This document shows positions 23,122-35,750 of a DNA stretch of 64,000 nt, in pieces. Under the pieces are notes generated by a model. It made no database searches. It was not told where the DNA came from and saw nothing but the letters and a program-made list of their open reading frames with translations. A program made the translations under genes and the position numbers. Each line of letters starts with the position of its first letter. Position 1 is the first letter of the stretch. The DNA comes from Symsagittifera roscoffensis. Its lineage: Eukaryota > Xenacoelomorpha > Acoela > Convolutidae. The DNA lies in NCBI RefSeq assembly GCF_963678635.1, contig NC_087065.1:12607579-12671578 (forward strand). Direction: 5' to 3'.

Positions 23122-24089
23122 AAGATTCGGGTCGCTTTTTTCCCCAGCAAATTTTGGCTACCTCAAAGAAAGCTCGAAAGAGGTAAAGTCAAGTAAAATT
23201 AAAGGACATTTCGTCGTGATTTGGATTGTAAAATGAAAGTTTGTAAACAATCCCTTATTTTAGGTTTTCAGATTAATTTAGACGTTTTTTGATCAGACTA
23301 ATTTGGAAGAGTCTAATCTTGTCACTTTAATTCTACTACAAGTTGATCAATATTTTAGCTATTATTATTTCTCATTCGTGCAGTTTTTCACTTAATTCAG
23401 TCATTATTTATCAAAAAACAACAGTTACTTAAAACGAAAATGAAAAAATTTCTTATTTTTATGCATTTTGTCCCCAAAAAAGTCTTTACTTTTGATTCAA
23501 TTCAAATAATTCATTAAGATAATTCAAAACTTAATCTAATTGCAGAGCAACCAGCTATCCCTGTTCCAGTATGTACTTTGAAAAGAAAGAAACTGTTAAT
23601 GAGGCAAATCAAGTAACGAAGATGTAATAACTGCAGATAACTCACGACTTCAGAGTTATGTTTTGAGAGCGATGAGCTAAGACAGAGGCTAAGCGGAGCT
23701 TTCCATCAATCGAGACGACGCACAGCGCAAGTGTAGCATTGCAAGCTAGCGAAGAGAAACAAAGACGAAAATCACACAGTCGAAAAACAGTAGCAACACA
23801 ACTAACAGCATCAAATCAGTTTTTAGTATCATGTAACGAGTGACCACTGAGCCGACAAATCTTTGGTAGACGACAAATCTTTGGTAGACTACCAAAAGAA
23901 AAAAAAACTACAAATATTTTTGTCACAAAAATATTGAGCGATAAAGTTTTAACCTTGAAATTTTTAGACAAAAACCGTTCTGAAATGTTCTAAAACTAAT
24001 AAACAATTTTTGCCCTTCAAAAGAGACATTTTGAGACCTTAGGGGCACAGAATGTTCCGACCATAGTTTTTTTTTTTTAGAAAACTACG

Positions 24090-24570
24090 GTTTAGAACGT
24101 TTTTTTTTTCCAAATTAGTGTAGTTTTTTCTGCTTGGTGTGATAACATGATCTGACGTAAAAATATAATTTGGGCATACTATAGAATCAAAATTATATAC
24201 GCAAATTGGACAAAAATTTTTGTAGAAAGATGACTAGAAAAACAAAAAAAGTTTTTAAAAATCTTTTTTGCAGAAACAGTGCACTTTTTGACGTTTTTGG
24301 TTCCCAAAATGAAGCTAAAAACTCCTAAAACTAGTTTTACTTGCTTAAAAATAAGTTTTAAGGTCTTAAATTGGGCATAATTCAGCTGTTGTAAGCCTGC
24401 TCGCTTGTTTTATTTGATTGATTTCGAAACGTATTGTGGTTTGAATCACTACTAAAACGATTTTAATATGATATATAAATCAACCCAGTCCGATGTTTAT
24501 TTGTGGTACCTAATTTTGCAAGGACAACAAAAAGAAAAACTAAAACACACCTGAAAACAAAGTTTCTCCC
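24090..24570. repeat. Dispersed repeat family B, copy 2
   Basis: It resembles 4130-4600, sharing TTTATTTGTGGTACCT and an ACTAAAACACACC block in the same order. It has no coding potential. Confidence 0.45.
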
Positions 24571-24959
24571 CATTTTCTAAAATGTTTACTGGAAATGAAG
24601 TCTGCTTCCCGCTTGCAACACAATTTATCTCGCAAGTGTACAAAACAAGTTTCGGGCAGTAATCTCAGGTTCCTATCACGCCAGGGTAATCTGTCTCAGA
24701 AGAAAATAAAAAACGTAGAAATAAGCTAGACAATTTATCACTGGATATCACCATATGAAATAAATTATACACACAGGCGAAGCAGACCTTCGCATCACTT
24801 GCGAAACAAGGCAAGCTCAGCATTGCAAGCTAGCCAATAGAAATGAGACAAAATTTTGAACCATAGCCAACAGACAGCTGGAAAAGAGTCAATGAACGCA
24901 AAGAAACAAGCAAAAATTACTATATGCAGCTTTTTTAAAAAAAAACGCAATTATCGAAT

Positions 24960-25270
24960 TTCAAAAAAGATAAATGGCCTTCAAGCTCTTTGAATTTTCA
25001 GAAAAATTTTTGATTGGCGCTTTTTTGATAAAACTAACCCAATTAGAGAAAACGATCAACAATAAGCTTTTAATTTGCTGGGAAATACCACTTTCAAAAC
25101 TAGAAGTCGATCACGTTTTTTGTGACCTTTATACTTCTAGTGTCCGATAGTGTAGATGCCTTTCTTTTACACAGTGGTAGCGCTGCGTTTCGCAAAAACT
25201 AGCCAGAAAACGACAAAAAAGCTCTAAAAAGTGAACTTAAAATACAAACAAACCTTGCAAACTAAAACGT
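24960..25270. repeat. Dispersed repeat family A, copy near 25.1 kb
   Basis: It shares AACTAGAAGTCGATCACG, CTTCTAGTGTCCGATAGTG, GGTAGCGCTGCGTTTCGCAA and AAAACGACAAAAAA with 16860-17110, so this is the clearest pair of the family. Confidence 0.6.
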
Positions 25271-26129
25271 TTGCCATCCTTTAAACAAAAAAAAACTTGA
25301 AAAAAACCAAAGTCAAACCACAAAAAAAAATCAAATTTGAGCGTGAGCAAATTTCAAGACTTTTCCTGAAATCCAAAAAAATCATCGAGACCTATATAGG
25401 AGTCTAAACTACGTTCATCGACTACTTAATAGATTTTGAAGGTGAAAAAAACTTCAGAAGAACAAAATCACAAATATCAACGAGACGATGCGGAGCCACT
25501 AGCTTTAACAACCACTAACATAAAGCGAGCTTTTAGTTTTTTCCGTGCTACCACTAAACAAACAACACGTGGTTATACGCGAATTGATCCGAAAACAAAA
25601 ATACCAAAGAAAATGGTTGTAATAAACAAATCAACACATTTTTGGAAATACGAAAAACTATTTCAGAAAAACAGACGAGAAACACAACTGCTAGCATTAC
25701 GCAAGCTTTTGGTATTTCCCAGTGTCCACCAGGCCGAGAACGCGTGATTAGACGCCAATTAAACAGAAAACAAAAATTGTCAATTGAAATTGTCAAAAAA
25801 ATTTCAGAGCGATTTAGAAGTTCAAACTTCTATTTTTTATACTACCAGCCGATCTGATTTATTATAAACTCTTACTTATCGCCAGCGTAAAAACATGAAT
25901 ATTCCTTTTTATCCTTATACCGATGCAATGTAACTTCACTAAACCGACAAAACAATAGCCGAAATCATTTAGGCCAAATAAAATTTCTAAGCGAAAACTA
26001 AAACAAAAAAAACGGAAAATACACCAGTCAATTAGTAACTTCAAAAAACTAAAGGTGTTAATCAACGACACTTGAGTCTACAATGAAAATAGATTAAGCG
26101 CGAGAAAACAAGCCAAAACATAAGCCGAC

Positions 26130-26360
26130 AAATTTTAATCAACCTTATCTTTTTTTACGCAAAAAAAAAACGATTTCAGGCACAGAAAAAAAAGCAAGGT
26201 TCGGCCGGGGCTCGAAGCCGACAAATTTTAATCAACCTAATCTTTTTTCACGGAAAACAAACAATTTCAGACACAGAAAAAAACAAGGATCGGCCGGGAC
26301 CCTGATACAAGGTTTTAAAGGCAACCGCATTACCACTAGACCAAGTGCGATCAGGCCTGG
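26130..26360 (-). repeat. tRNA-derived SINE-like element with a near-tandem duplication
   Basis: On the minus strand CTTGGTCTAGTGGTAATGCG is a good A-box-like tRNA head near 26320-26345. A CAAATTTTAATCAACC-led unit of about 88 bp occurs twice (from about 26131 and 26221). Each unit ends in a CGGCCGGG segment that may be a decayed B box. Confidence 0.5.
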
Positions 26361-28713
26361 AGGTTGCTACCGTTTGATAAAAAAAAGCAACATCATTTCA
26401 ATTCCAAATGTGTAAGAAAAGCTGTTTACGGGAAAAAAGTCTATATCCCGATTACAAGACACTTGCTCACATAAGTGTACGAATTACAAAAAAGTTTTCA
26501 ATTACAATATAATATCATACAGCACGAGAAAGGTAAATAAAGGTGGCAACCAAGTCGACAAACCATAAGCAGACCCATAGGCCGATCAGGTTTTGATACT
26601 TAAAATTTTAGGATTAAAAAAAACAGGTGCTGACCGGTCTCGAGCATACTCCCTTAGCCGATATTGTGCAGGAGAGTGCAGCCAATATTGTAAAGTAAAT
26701 CAATTTTTTTTTTCTGAAAAACGAGCTTAAAAGTTACTTGAAATAAGTCGAAAAAACACCCAACACCATTATTAAAACGTTCTTACCATAAGCTCGAAAA
26801 ATGTTCATAAACACCCCCTACCAATCATAAAAAAATCTTTGACCGGCTGGCAACTAAGGAAACAAATGTCATAGAAAAACTTAGAGCTATCAAATTTTCA
26901 AACTTGAAATTTTTACAGTCCTCCTGAAACACTCAAAAAAAAGATCCCCCTTGAATCTACGCAAAATAGGTTGACTAAGCCAATATAACGCAAGCTGAAC
27001 CCGTTTAACCAAAAAATTATCTAAAATCAGAGTTGGTAAATTTACTAACTACCGAACAACTTTAAATTATTTAAAAAAAAAACAGTTTGATTGAAACAAA
27101 AACACAAGCAATGGAAAAAGCGGCTTGAAAAGAGTACCACAAAATACAAAATGCGTCTGGAAAAAAAACGGAAAATGAGCCGATAGGAATTAGGATGAAA
27201 ACCACGAATCCGAAAAAATGAACACTTTTTCAAGAATATTGAAAAATTAATTACTACTTGAAATGATCTAAAAGGTGGTTCTATTTAAAAGTTATTTACA
27301 AGCGTGATAGCTTGTATAATAAAAGAAATACATGCAGTTAGCGATATAGGCGTAAAGTAAGAAATACGTGCAGTTAGATATGTTAAAAGCCTTGATAAAC
27401 ATTGAGCGAGCGTCAGCTGAGTCGAAAAAAAAACACTTGGATCAAACCACCTTGAGCCGACAACAAAACGTAGTCAAAAGAGTCAAAGCTATAAAATTTT
27501 TACGCATCGTCAAAGCGCAGCTTCGCAACACTTGGGACACAAAAGACACATTGCGCTGCACGATAATGATTAGAAAAGACAAAAGATTCTAAAAGTTAGG
27601 TTACAAAACTTATTTGAAAAAATAAAAAATTCAGCTACAAAAATTTCATGTTGCATAGGATGACGATCAAAAACAGCCTTAAAAAGATTTGACATCACTG
27701 AGCGGCAACCGAAAAAGAAACGACAGAAACTCTAACAGTGTAGTATTTGAGAAAAAACAAGTTCCCAAAGGTCAAAAACTTTTCCGAAGGCCAGAAACTT
27801 TTTTCTGAGGAAGTTTACGGGACATCCGCTTATGCAGTGGAGCTAACAATATCCCATTTTTGTTTCAGATTGAAACCAAAATCTGAAGTTAAGGATGTTA
27901 GTTTTAAAGAAAAACCTGGAAAAACGCTTAAAGAACCAAAAATTTGACTTTTCGAGGGCAATAACTTATTTTGTTCTGAGCAAAAACTGAGCATAGCCGC
28001 ACATGATGGGACACTGCGCATGATTCAAAAACTGAGCACAGCAGCATATGCAGGAGAGGTCTCCAAAACCTGTTCTTTTGGTTGAACACAAAATCTGAGA
28101 ATTGGAAGATTAGTTTTCGAGAAAAGTTTCAAAAAACAACTGTCAAAAAATCAAAAAAGTGACTTTTCTGAATGCCATAACTTTTAGATAACAAAAAATT
28201 GTGCGTAGCCGCTTAAGCAGGGGTAGTTCTCCTCCAACCCATGTTTTCCAATGAACCATAAACTTCAGATGGGTTAAAAGCTCCTCCCACAATTTTGTGA
28301 GGGCTATAGAAAATGGGATAAAATAGAAAAACACTAGAAAATTATGTGGACAGACAAAGGACTGGGCGGTGTATCTATTTGAACTAAGTGTTCAGGCAGT
28401 TTTTGAGAAAAACTGAAAAAATCCAAATCGTCTCAAGTGTTATAAAAAGCAAATCCCATAAATTTTCATAATACCTGTTTTTTATCAACCAGGAACTGTT
28501 CGAGACAAATTTTTTTAAAAAAAAAGCTTTAAAAAAAACTACTGGAAAAGCGCACTAGACAAAATGAATTTCAATTTAAAAAAAAACGGAAAATCAGCTG
28601 ACAGAATATAAGACGAAACCGACAACTCCGAGAGAAAAATCAGCATTTTTTCAAAACGATTTAAAAATTTAAATACTACCTCAAATGAAATAAGAAGTAG
28701 TTTTATTCGAATT

Positions 28714-29666
28714 TCAAGAATTGAGCATCAGCAGATATGAAGCAGAAATGTGTAAGAAATACCTAAAGAGACAATACTCAGATGGAAGGAAGGTGGGATC
28801 AAGGGTTCCCAAGTATCCCATTTTACTTGTCTCGTGGAGCTTCACCAACGTCATCCACACACTCGGCAAGACATCGCTTCCGTTAGTTATCATTTCATCG
28901 TAGAAAGAATTCAAGAACCAAGTTGAGGTTAAATTAAAAACAACTTCGTGCTCGTTGTAGAGGTCCAAGAGTCGTTTCTTACCCATGCTTCTACTCACAT
29001 CACTAAGAACTGCAATGATGATTCCTTTTAAGAGCTGTTTGTTGCTTATAATACAAGCTACAATTAAGGTTCCAGTGATTTTTCGTGTAAAGTGATCTAG
29101 CGAGTTAGCTTGTAAGCGTCGGATCAGTTCAAGATATTGCTCTTCTGTTGCGTCCAATTCTGCCTCACTCGAACCACCTTGACAAGCTGCATCGACTCTG
29201 GGAGGCTTCTAAACAAATCTTGCAAATGTCCAAAAGCATCCAAAATCTCTTCCTCTCACAGAAACAAACTTTAGCTATTTATGTTAAGCTTGAAAGAATA
29301 ATTAACCGTGTAGAAGCAAGCAGCTGAGAGAAACTTTTTCTTGTCCATCAGCCTGTAATCGGCGTCGAGAGACTTTATTTCATTTGGAACTTTCTTTATC
29401 TTTCTCTCAATTAAAGTTTCCCGGACCTTCCGCAGCTCCTTCGCCCCAGCTAAGGCCAATATGCCTTCAACGACTCCCCAAGCAACTGATAAGCAAATTC
29501 CAATCCCAAGTGCTGCATAAAAGTAGGGCGGCAGCATTGGATGATTGTTCGAAATTATTGCATTATATTCCTCATTTGGTGCGAATATATCTTGATCATA
29601 GCCTAGTCTGACTCTTATCAAGGGATATCCCGGAGGACCAGGATCATAGCGAACTGGCGGGTCCAT
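28714..29666 (-). CDS. Two-exon gene, 284-aa putative membrane protein
   Basis: Exon 1 is 29666-29307, starting with ATG (MDPPVRYDPGPPGYPL), and exon 2 is 29208-28714, ending in TGA. The 98-bp intron has donor GTTAAT and acceptor ATTTGTTTAG, with phase 0 on both sides. A Pro-rich start is followed by one strong hydrophobic segment at about residues 47-70 (YFYAALGIGICLSVAWGVV), then a basic stretch (RKVRETLIERKIKKVP). A weaker hydrophobic segment follows in exon 2 (ITGTLIVACIIS). I do not recognise the family. The sequence just before the ATG (GTTTTTAG then ATAAAG) could be a splice acceptor for an upstream or spliced leader, but that is speculative. Donor GTTAAT is weak. Confidence 0.6.
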
Positions 29667-30280
29667 CTTTATCTAAAAACTTTCCAAAAAAATGCCTGAA
29701 AATACTCCGCATCTAATCAAAACAAAGTAATCTAGCCCAAAATTAGAAAGGTCCTGGAAAATGGAAACCAACAAAACTATCAACGAACTTGTAAAACTGT
29801 TTCAATTTCTATTCAAGTTGTAAGACGTTTTTTGAAATGTTTACTTTTCTTAGACCTAAACTCAAAATTGAAAACTAATTTTTGATAAGAAGAGGTTAGA
29901 CAAGAGGAGTGCAAAGCGCATCCAATCCCAAATACATTCCATTCAAGGAAACATTTAACCTTATTAGCAACCAATCCTGAAAAATTTCCTTCAAGCGATT
30001 TTTTCTGTTTTCAATGTCTTATTTTTTATGAAAGTACAAAACTCTCATCTTTTTAGAAAAACTTTAAGTTACTTTCAAACAGAACAAAATATAATGCAGA
30101 AAAAGAGTAATACAGAGGTAGGGCAGAGATTGGCACCACCTCCGATACAACAAAAACAAGCATGACAAATTAACGTACATAAATTGCTAATGATGTCACC
30201 ACGTCCAAAGTTTTGAAATGTCCAGAAAAACTAGATCTGATAGTTAAATTTGAATAAAAAAATTCACGGAGCGGTAACAA
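29667..30280. other. Non-coding stretch
   Basis: It is AT-rich, with no supportable coding frame or structural RNA. It probably contains the promoter of the minus-strand gene ending at 29666. Confidence 0.35.
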
Positions 30281-30308
30281 TGCCGACAACTTTTGATGAT
30301 TCTGGAGG

Positions 30309-30641
30309 ATGGACGCCTTTCAGTGGCAGAACCATTTCCGGTCCATCTGGATCGGAAGCAAGATCCATCTATCAAATTCCTCAAGATTTGAAGACAACAA
30401 CGTGTTTTTGACGCGGCACATGAACGACCCAGCTAATCTGTCTCCAATTCCTATGGCGGGATTACTTACGGCCCTGCTCATGACGTTAGTCGTAGCAGGC
30501 ACTGAAATATACCCAAGCCCTCCATCTCAACTATATACCGAAACAAACTGTATTCCGTTTGATGACACTACGGAGGTTAGGTCCATCTACAGTGGTTATG
30601 TAGCCGTGTTTAGACAATCGCATATTCCTTTTCGTCAGTAA
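30309..30641 (+). CDS. Doubtful 110-codon ORF with one hydrophobic segment
   Basis: The frame has an ATG and a hydrophobic stretch (MAGLLTALLMTLVVAG) followed by TEIYPSPPSQLY. A second overlapping frame from an ATG at 30281 (MPTTFDDSGGWTPF) also looks partly protein-like, so one of them may be an exon. The C-terminal end runs into the foldback repeat at 30607-30800, so the final residues are repeat-encoded. I have no family assignment and treat this as a weak candidate. Confidence 0.2.
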   Translation: MDAFQWQNHFRSIWIGSKIHLSNSSRFEDNNVFLTRHMNDPANLSPIPMAGLLTALLMTLVVAGTEIYPSPPSQLYTETNCIPFDDTTEVRSIYSGYVAVFRQSHIPFRQ

Positions 30642-30800
30642 GCAGGCAAATACTGTATTAACCAATCAGAATCGAGACAAGGAAGAAACTAATAAATAAT
30701 TATTATTTAATTTGGAAACTTGCTTTCTCATCTCGATTCTGATTGGTTCATACAGTATTTGTCTGCTTACTGACGAGTAGGAACACGCGGTTGTCTAAAT
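30607..30800. repeat. Long foldback (inverted) repeat, ~70-bp arms
   Basis: The left arm 30607-30677 is the near-perfect reverse complement of 30731-30800; both contain the ACCAATCAGAATCGAGA / TCTCGATTCTGATTGGT pair and CAGTAAGCAG / CTGCTTACTG. A ~53-bp AT-rich loop separates them. It resembles a foldback or MITE-type element. Confidence 0.8.
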
Positions 30801-31199
30801 ACAGACCGCACTTTATCTTCAGTATACAAAAATTAAAAGCCCTCATGTGTGAAATAAAAGTTTCAAATATGGAGAATGTGCCGACCAATAACTACACAAG
30901 CTCTTACTTCTATCTCACTTAAGTCAACAGAGACTAGTATTTAAACTTGCTGGTTAACAGTATTAATTAAACTCGACTGTTTACACGGAACTGCAAATAT
31001 ATATTTTTCGTGTGAGCTCCATATCATTATAAAATTCATGTACTTGGCATCGGAAAATTATGAAGTTATGCATTATGGAAGTTTTCAGAGAAAGGCAGTC
31101 AAATTGATAAATGGTTCATCCGATTAGAATGAAAATTTATCGATGTTAAATCTTCTGCTACCAGCTAAACTATACCAACTATGCTTTATTCTTCAAAAT

Positions 31200-31310
31200 T
31201 AAAAAAAATCATTACGATTTTAATTTCCACGATTATATTACCATCGATTATATAATAGCCTACGATTATCTATCGATTATATTATAGCCCACGATTATAT
31301 TAGCCTAATT
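31200..31310. repeat. Short degenerate tandem repeat
   Basis: CACGATTATATTA, ATCGATTATA and TACGATTATC variants recur every 16-25 bp. No function is evident. Confidence 0.5.
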
Positions 31311-31945
31311 TTTGTGTTAAAATTCTTAAATAGCTTGTGTGTTTTCATATCATATGCGCGCTGGGCTTTGCTCTTCTGATTACCTTACCAAATCTCACCG
31401 TCCCAGCCGTAGGCGAGTGAAGCTTCCCTGGCGTATCTAGAAGCAAGAAGGAGTGAGCAGTTGGAACTACCCTTCAACAAAAACACAGGTTGTACCGTTC
31501 CTACCTATCACTTTTTCGTTTTTTTTCAAACTCTCAGATTTAAAATGAATTCATTTCCCAACCATCCCCCCATCTTTCCACGTTAAGAGCTTCTCCGTTG
31601 CCTTCGCTGTCTGTGTTTCAGGTGGATTCCCCGATTCCAGGCAAGGCGCATACTTGACTTCTCAGGGAAGCTTGTAATTGGCACATCAAGAACAAAATAT
31701 ATCAAACCAGCTCTAGTAAAATCTACAATTCACTCTTACCAGGGCGCCACACTCCAAAATCTGTACGAATCAATACAGACCAAAGAGCCTCAAAACAAAA
31801 ACCATTAACACCAGGTATAATGATAATAATGTGCATCCACGAGAAATTGAGCTTAAGTGGAAAAACTTAATCAATTCAATTACAAACAAGTTCCAGTCCA
31901 AAACCCTAATCATCCCCAAAACAACCCAAAGCTCCTATAATAATT

Positions 31946-32482
31946 ATGTTAGTTGCAAACTCTTTATTCATAACCATGAGCTGTTTAATTTAATTAATTA
32001 TTTGTTCATCCACGCACACTCTTTGTTTCGCCCAATCTTAATTAAAATCTACCCGCTCAAAGGTTCTGCCGAGACGGCATCCACTTCTCGTTCTTTGGTA
32101 ATGAATTCTTTACAAATTTTCTTCTGATACTAATTCTATATTCTCTTGATAATCTGACGACACCGTTCCTCCTCCTATAATGTCTGATCAAACACATTGT
32201 ATCATATGTAACAACGACCTACGCGGCCGGGGAATTTGGTGCACAACATGCGCAGCCTACATGTATGTAAAATGTGGCGACCTTAACCGATGCAGCGACC
32301 ACGATGACAATTTCAGCTGCATTTGCTGCACCTCCATGACTACAGAAAACACTTCAACTGACATTCAAGTCCCTCCAACTCATTCTCAACAAGCTCCTTC
32401 GACCAACGATCAAAATCCTGCAATTGCAAACAGCAACGAAACTAACAGCCACACTCGACTCATGGTCAAATCCCACACCTGA
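31946..32482 (+). pseudogene. LINE-type 5' region and PHD-like ORF1, copy 1
   Basis: A ~230-bp leader is followed by a 100-codon frame starting at 32180 (MSDQTHCIICNNDLRGRG). It carries a Cys/His-rich PHD-like pattern (CIIC, CTTC, HDDNFSCICC), as found in ORF1 or the N-terminus of some non-LTR elements. The leader and first ~55 codons match 37242-37642 at roughly 93%. After that the two copies diverge completely: this copy runs into the degenerate RT at 32500-34920. Confidence 0.6.
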
Positions 32483-32499
32483 ACTAAAAGATAAAATGA

Positions 32500-34920
32500 G
32501 AGCAATCTACAGCAAAGTAGTGCACTGGAAACCGGTCTTCAAGATCCTCGCTAAAACAGAGAATTAACTTTCAAAAAAACAGGTTTTACTTCATAGAAAC
32601 TCTAAATAGAACCCTCAACTCATTAATTGAAACACAAGAAAACACACACGCAATGCACGCAACAATGATATTTCCTGACTTCATGCTATGCAAAACCAAA
32701 TCGGAGAGTGATGGTTCGAAATCCAAAACTATAGCAAGAAGGTTTGCGCAATGGCATGAGGGCGAACTGGACGAAGGAAAAGCGCTACAAATGCACTTGG
32801 TAAAAAGTAAAAAAAAAGAAAGTAGAAACTGAATAAATTAATGAACACCGGAAAAAGATCGAGTGCTATTGCTAAATTAACTGACATCTCCAAGGCAGTT
32901 CTCTCACTCGAGGAAACCGTCAAAGGTCACTGTTGAGAAAATCCTCATTGGGAAACACCCTCCCGCGGAGCCAATAAACAACAACTATATTAGATCATGC
33001 TCCGAAGATACAATCCTTTTGCACTCATCCACATTCGACCAATTAAATGCCCAGAAAATTAGGAAGGCTGCCATGACAGCACATGGTTCTGATGGACCCT
33101 CAGGACTGGATGCAAAGGAGTGGAGACGCATACTAAAGCACTTTGGTCAACATTCAGTTGAAACATCAAAACACTAGCCAAAATTGCACAGAAAATATCG
33201 ACAGGAAAACTATTTTCTGAGCTGCTCGAACCATATAATGCCTGTTGACTAATTTCACTTGATAAAAACCCGGGAGTTAGGCCAATTGGAATAGGCGAAG
33301 TTATCACCAGAATAATACGTAGAACCATCCTAAAAGCTTAAAAAGCAAACTTATGGTATTTGGATCGATTCGCCAACTATGCCTTGGCCAAAAATGTGGC
33401 ATCAAATATACAATTCACACGCTTAGGAAGCAATACGAGAAAACAGATTCCGCAATTTTACTGATAGACGCGGAATTGCATTTAACTCCCTAAACCGGAA
33501 CCTGGCTTTGAAAAACATTGAAAAAATATGCTCTTCAATACTGCCCGCTATAGAGAACTCATACTCTAATCCATCCATACTCTTCGTAAAAAAAAGTTAT
33601 CCTATCTAGAGAAGGAACCACACAAGGAGACTCATTGGCAATGGCCAATTTACCTTTAATAAAACTAGTCAACGATAACAGCTCAACTCAGAAATGGTAT
33701 GCAGACAATGGGAACGCATTCGGAAATTTGAAAAGCTTGCAAACAGTTCTTGACAATATTATCAAACACGGAAAAAAGTTTGGATATCATGTAAAGGCAT
33801 CGAAATGCCAGCTCATTGTAAAAGATGAAAAATACAATGAGGCGATAAAATTATTCAAAAATATCAAAATTGAAATGAAAAAAGGGGCCAGAGTACTAGG
33901 ATCCGAGAATGAATGTAAGACTTTCTTAGAAACCCAGTTCGAAGAACATAACAAAATACTGAAAAAAAACTTTGCAAGATCGCGAAAAATTCTTTAAAAA
34001 ACGTGTACTACTGTTACACTAAAGGGGTACAGGAAAAAGATCGTTTTTAGCTAGAACTACCCCCCAATACCACAGAAAACATGCAGGCCTACGAGAAGAT
34101 ACCGCAGGAAAATCTCATTCCAAACTTAATTGGTAAAGATAATATTAGCCATCAACTTAGAGACATCGCTTCTTTGCCACTGAAAATGGGTGGTCTAAAA
34201 ATCAAGCTACTTTCTTACTATGAGAACTTCTTAGAATCGTCATTTAAAACATCGTCAGTTTTAGACACATACGACCGATTAAGAGCTATATCTGAGCAAA
34301 AAAAGTCTACACAAAAATCAAAACACTAAAAACTGAAAGAACAAACCAAAAGAGAACTAACTTTTTGAACAAGTTGAGCGACAGTGAAAATACGCATATG
34401 AGCTAGCTCCGAAAAAGGATCCTCAAACTGGTTAAACGCACTGCCAACTAGCAAATAATATTTCAACCTAAAAAATCCGAATTCCGGGATGGAATTTATC
34501 TCAGATATGGATGGTAACCAACTAACATTCCACTCACATGTGCATGTGGTAAATCTTTTGATCTTACCCACCCACGCCCTTCACTGTGCAAAGAAAGGAT
34601 ACACCCACATGAGGCATGACGAAATCAGAGATACTTTTGCCAACCTCATGAGCAAGGTTTGCTATGATCTTGAAATCTGAGCAGTCGTTGCAAGGCGAGA
34701 GCTTTGTCAACAATTCAACCACAACTGGTGAAGACGCTCGACTAGATGTTGAAGCAATCGTCTTATGGGGCTCAGGATTATGCTGAACATTCCTTGATGT
34801 CAAAGTCTTCAACCCACACGCAAAAACTTCACGAAGACTACTGAAAGACGCCTATAAGTACCACGAATCACTAAAAACTCAAAATACAAACAGAGAGTTT
34901 TACAAGTCAAACAGAGCAGC
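32500..34920 (+). pseudogene. Degenerate reverse-transcriptase element
   Basis: Pieces in several frames, broken by many stops, match a reverse-transcriptase family. There is a pre-RT segment HGSDGPSGLDAKEWRRIL at about 33085, NPGVRPIGIGEVITRIIRR at about 33270, GTTQGDSLAMA and STQKWYADNGN at about 33615-33710 (YADD box altered to YADN), RDIASLPLKMGGLKI at about 34160, and a C-terminal Cys/His part THALHCAKKGYTHMRHDEI at about 34573. The order is correct for one element. The catalytic box change plus stops make it dead. Its clade is not certain. Confidence 0.7.
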
Positions 34921-35750
34921 TTCTGCTTGCTCATTTTTGGCTGCGCATAGCTGAAAAACTTTGTGAAAAGAGGCATGGAAACTACTCAGAAACAATAAAC
35001 TATACAAAAAACTAAGATAAGCTTCGCGCTGCTCAGGAGCGCTATCCTTTTTATACGCGGGTGCAGATCACTGCGTAAGACTCAATTCATAGACAATTCA
35101 ATTAGTGCTATTATAGAGGAGGGATGGTTGAAGTAAATACCTTCAATGACAATGCATCAAATGCTGACTTGACTTAAATTCCTGCAATATTGCTTACTGA
35201 TGTGTTTATATAATGCTGATATGGGCTCTATCCAGCTTGTGCACGGCCGTACCTAAACGGAAGGGCCCCTTTTATAATTTAACCTAGATTATATTACCAT
35301 CTCCAAATCTAGAGCGGGAAACAAATCTAGTCGGAGAACATTTTTCTCCGTTCTTAAAGACCGCAAATCTGCAAACCTTGGTGAATTTTTTTTTCCAAAG
35401 AAAAACGCAAAATCTTAATCCAGTTTTCAGAGAAAGCCAATTCAAAATTTCCAATGCAATCAACAAATGGCAGAGTTTATTTGGGACCTCCTCACAATTC
35501 AACCAAAAATTACTCCAACTTCATCAAATCAAGCACGTTTTTCTAAAATATCGCTGTATCAACTGTCGGTTTTAACCAATTCATAAAATTGAGCTTTTTT
35601 CTCATTTTTCTTTGGTATATAGCTAATAAACAAACTTCCCCTCCTCCTTCCAATTTCAAATTACTCCAACATAACGCTAAACGCCAAAGTCAAAAAAAGA
35701 TAGTATCATACTTCTTTTGAAAAAGTTGCTGCAATACAGGCGAAGATGCT
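34921..35750. other. No gene seen
   Basis: It is a short AT-rich region with unrelated short frames on both strands. It may be the 3' part of the preceding dead element. Confidence 0.3.

Larger units (their letters stand above)
23122..28713. other. Intergenic, repeat-filled, no gene supported
   Basis: The sequence is AT-rich with many A- and T-runs. It holds repeat family B (24090-24570), family A (24960-25270) and tRNA-like SINE fragments (26130-26360, 26600-26690). Short frames on both strands (for example 25436-25747 and 27368-27592) are Lys/Asn-rich, lack splice partners and show no domain. If the minus-strand gene has an upstream non-coding exon it could be here. Confidence 0.4.

Noticed and set aside
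25436-25857. Overlapping Lys/Arg-rich frames near 25.4-25.9 kb
   Set aside because: Low-complexity composition in AT-rich repeat DNA, with no splice context or domain.
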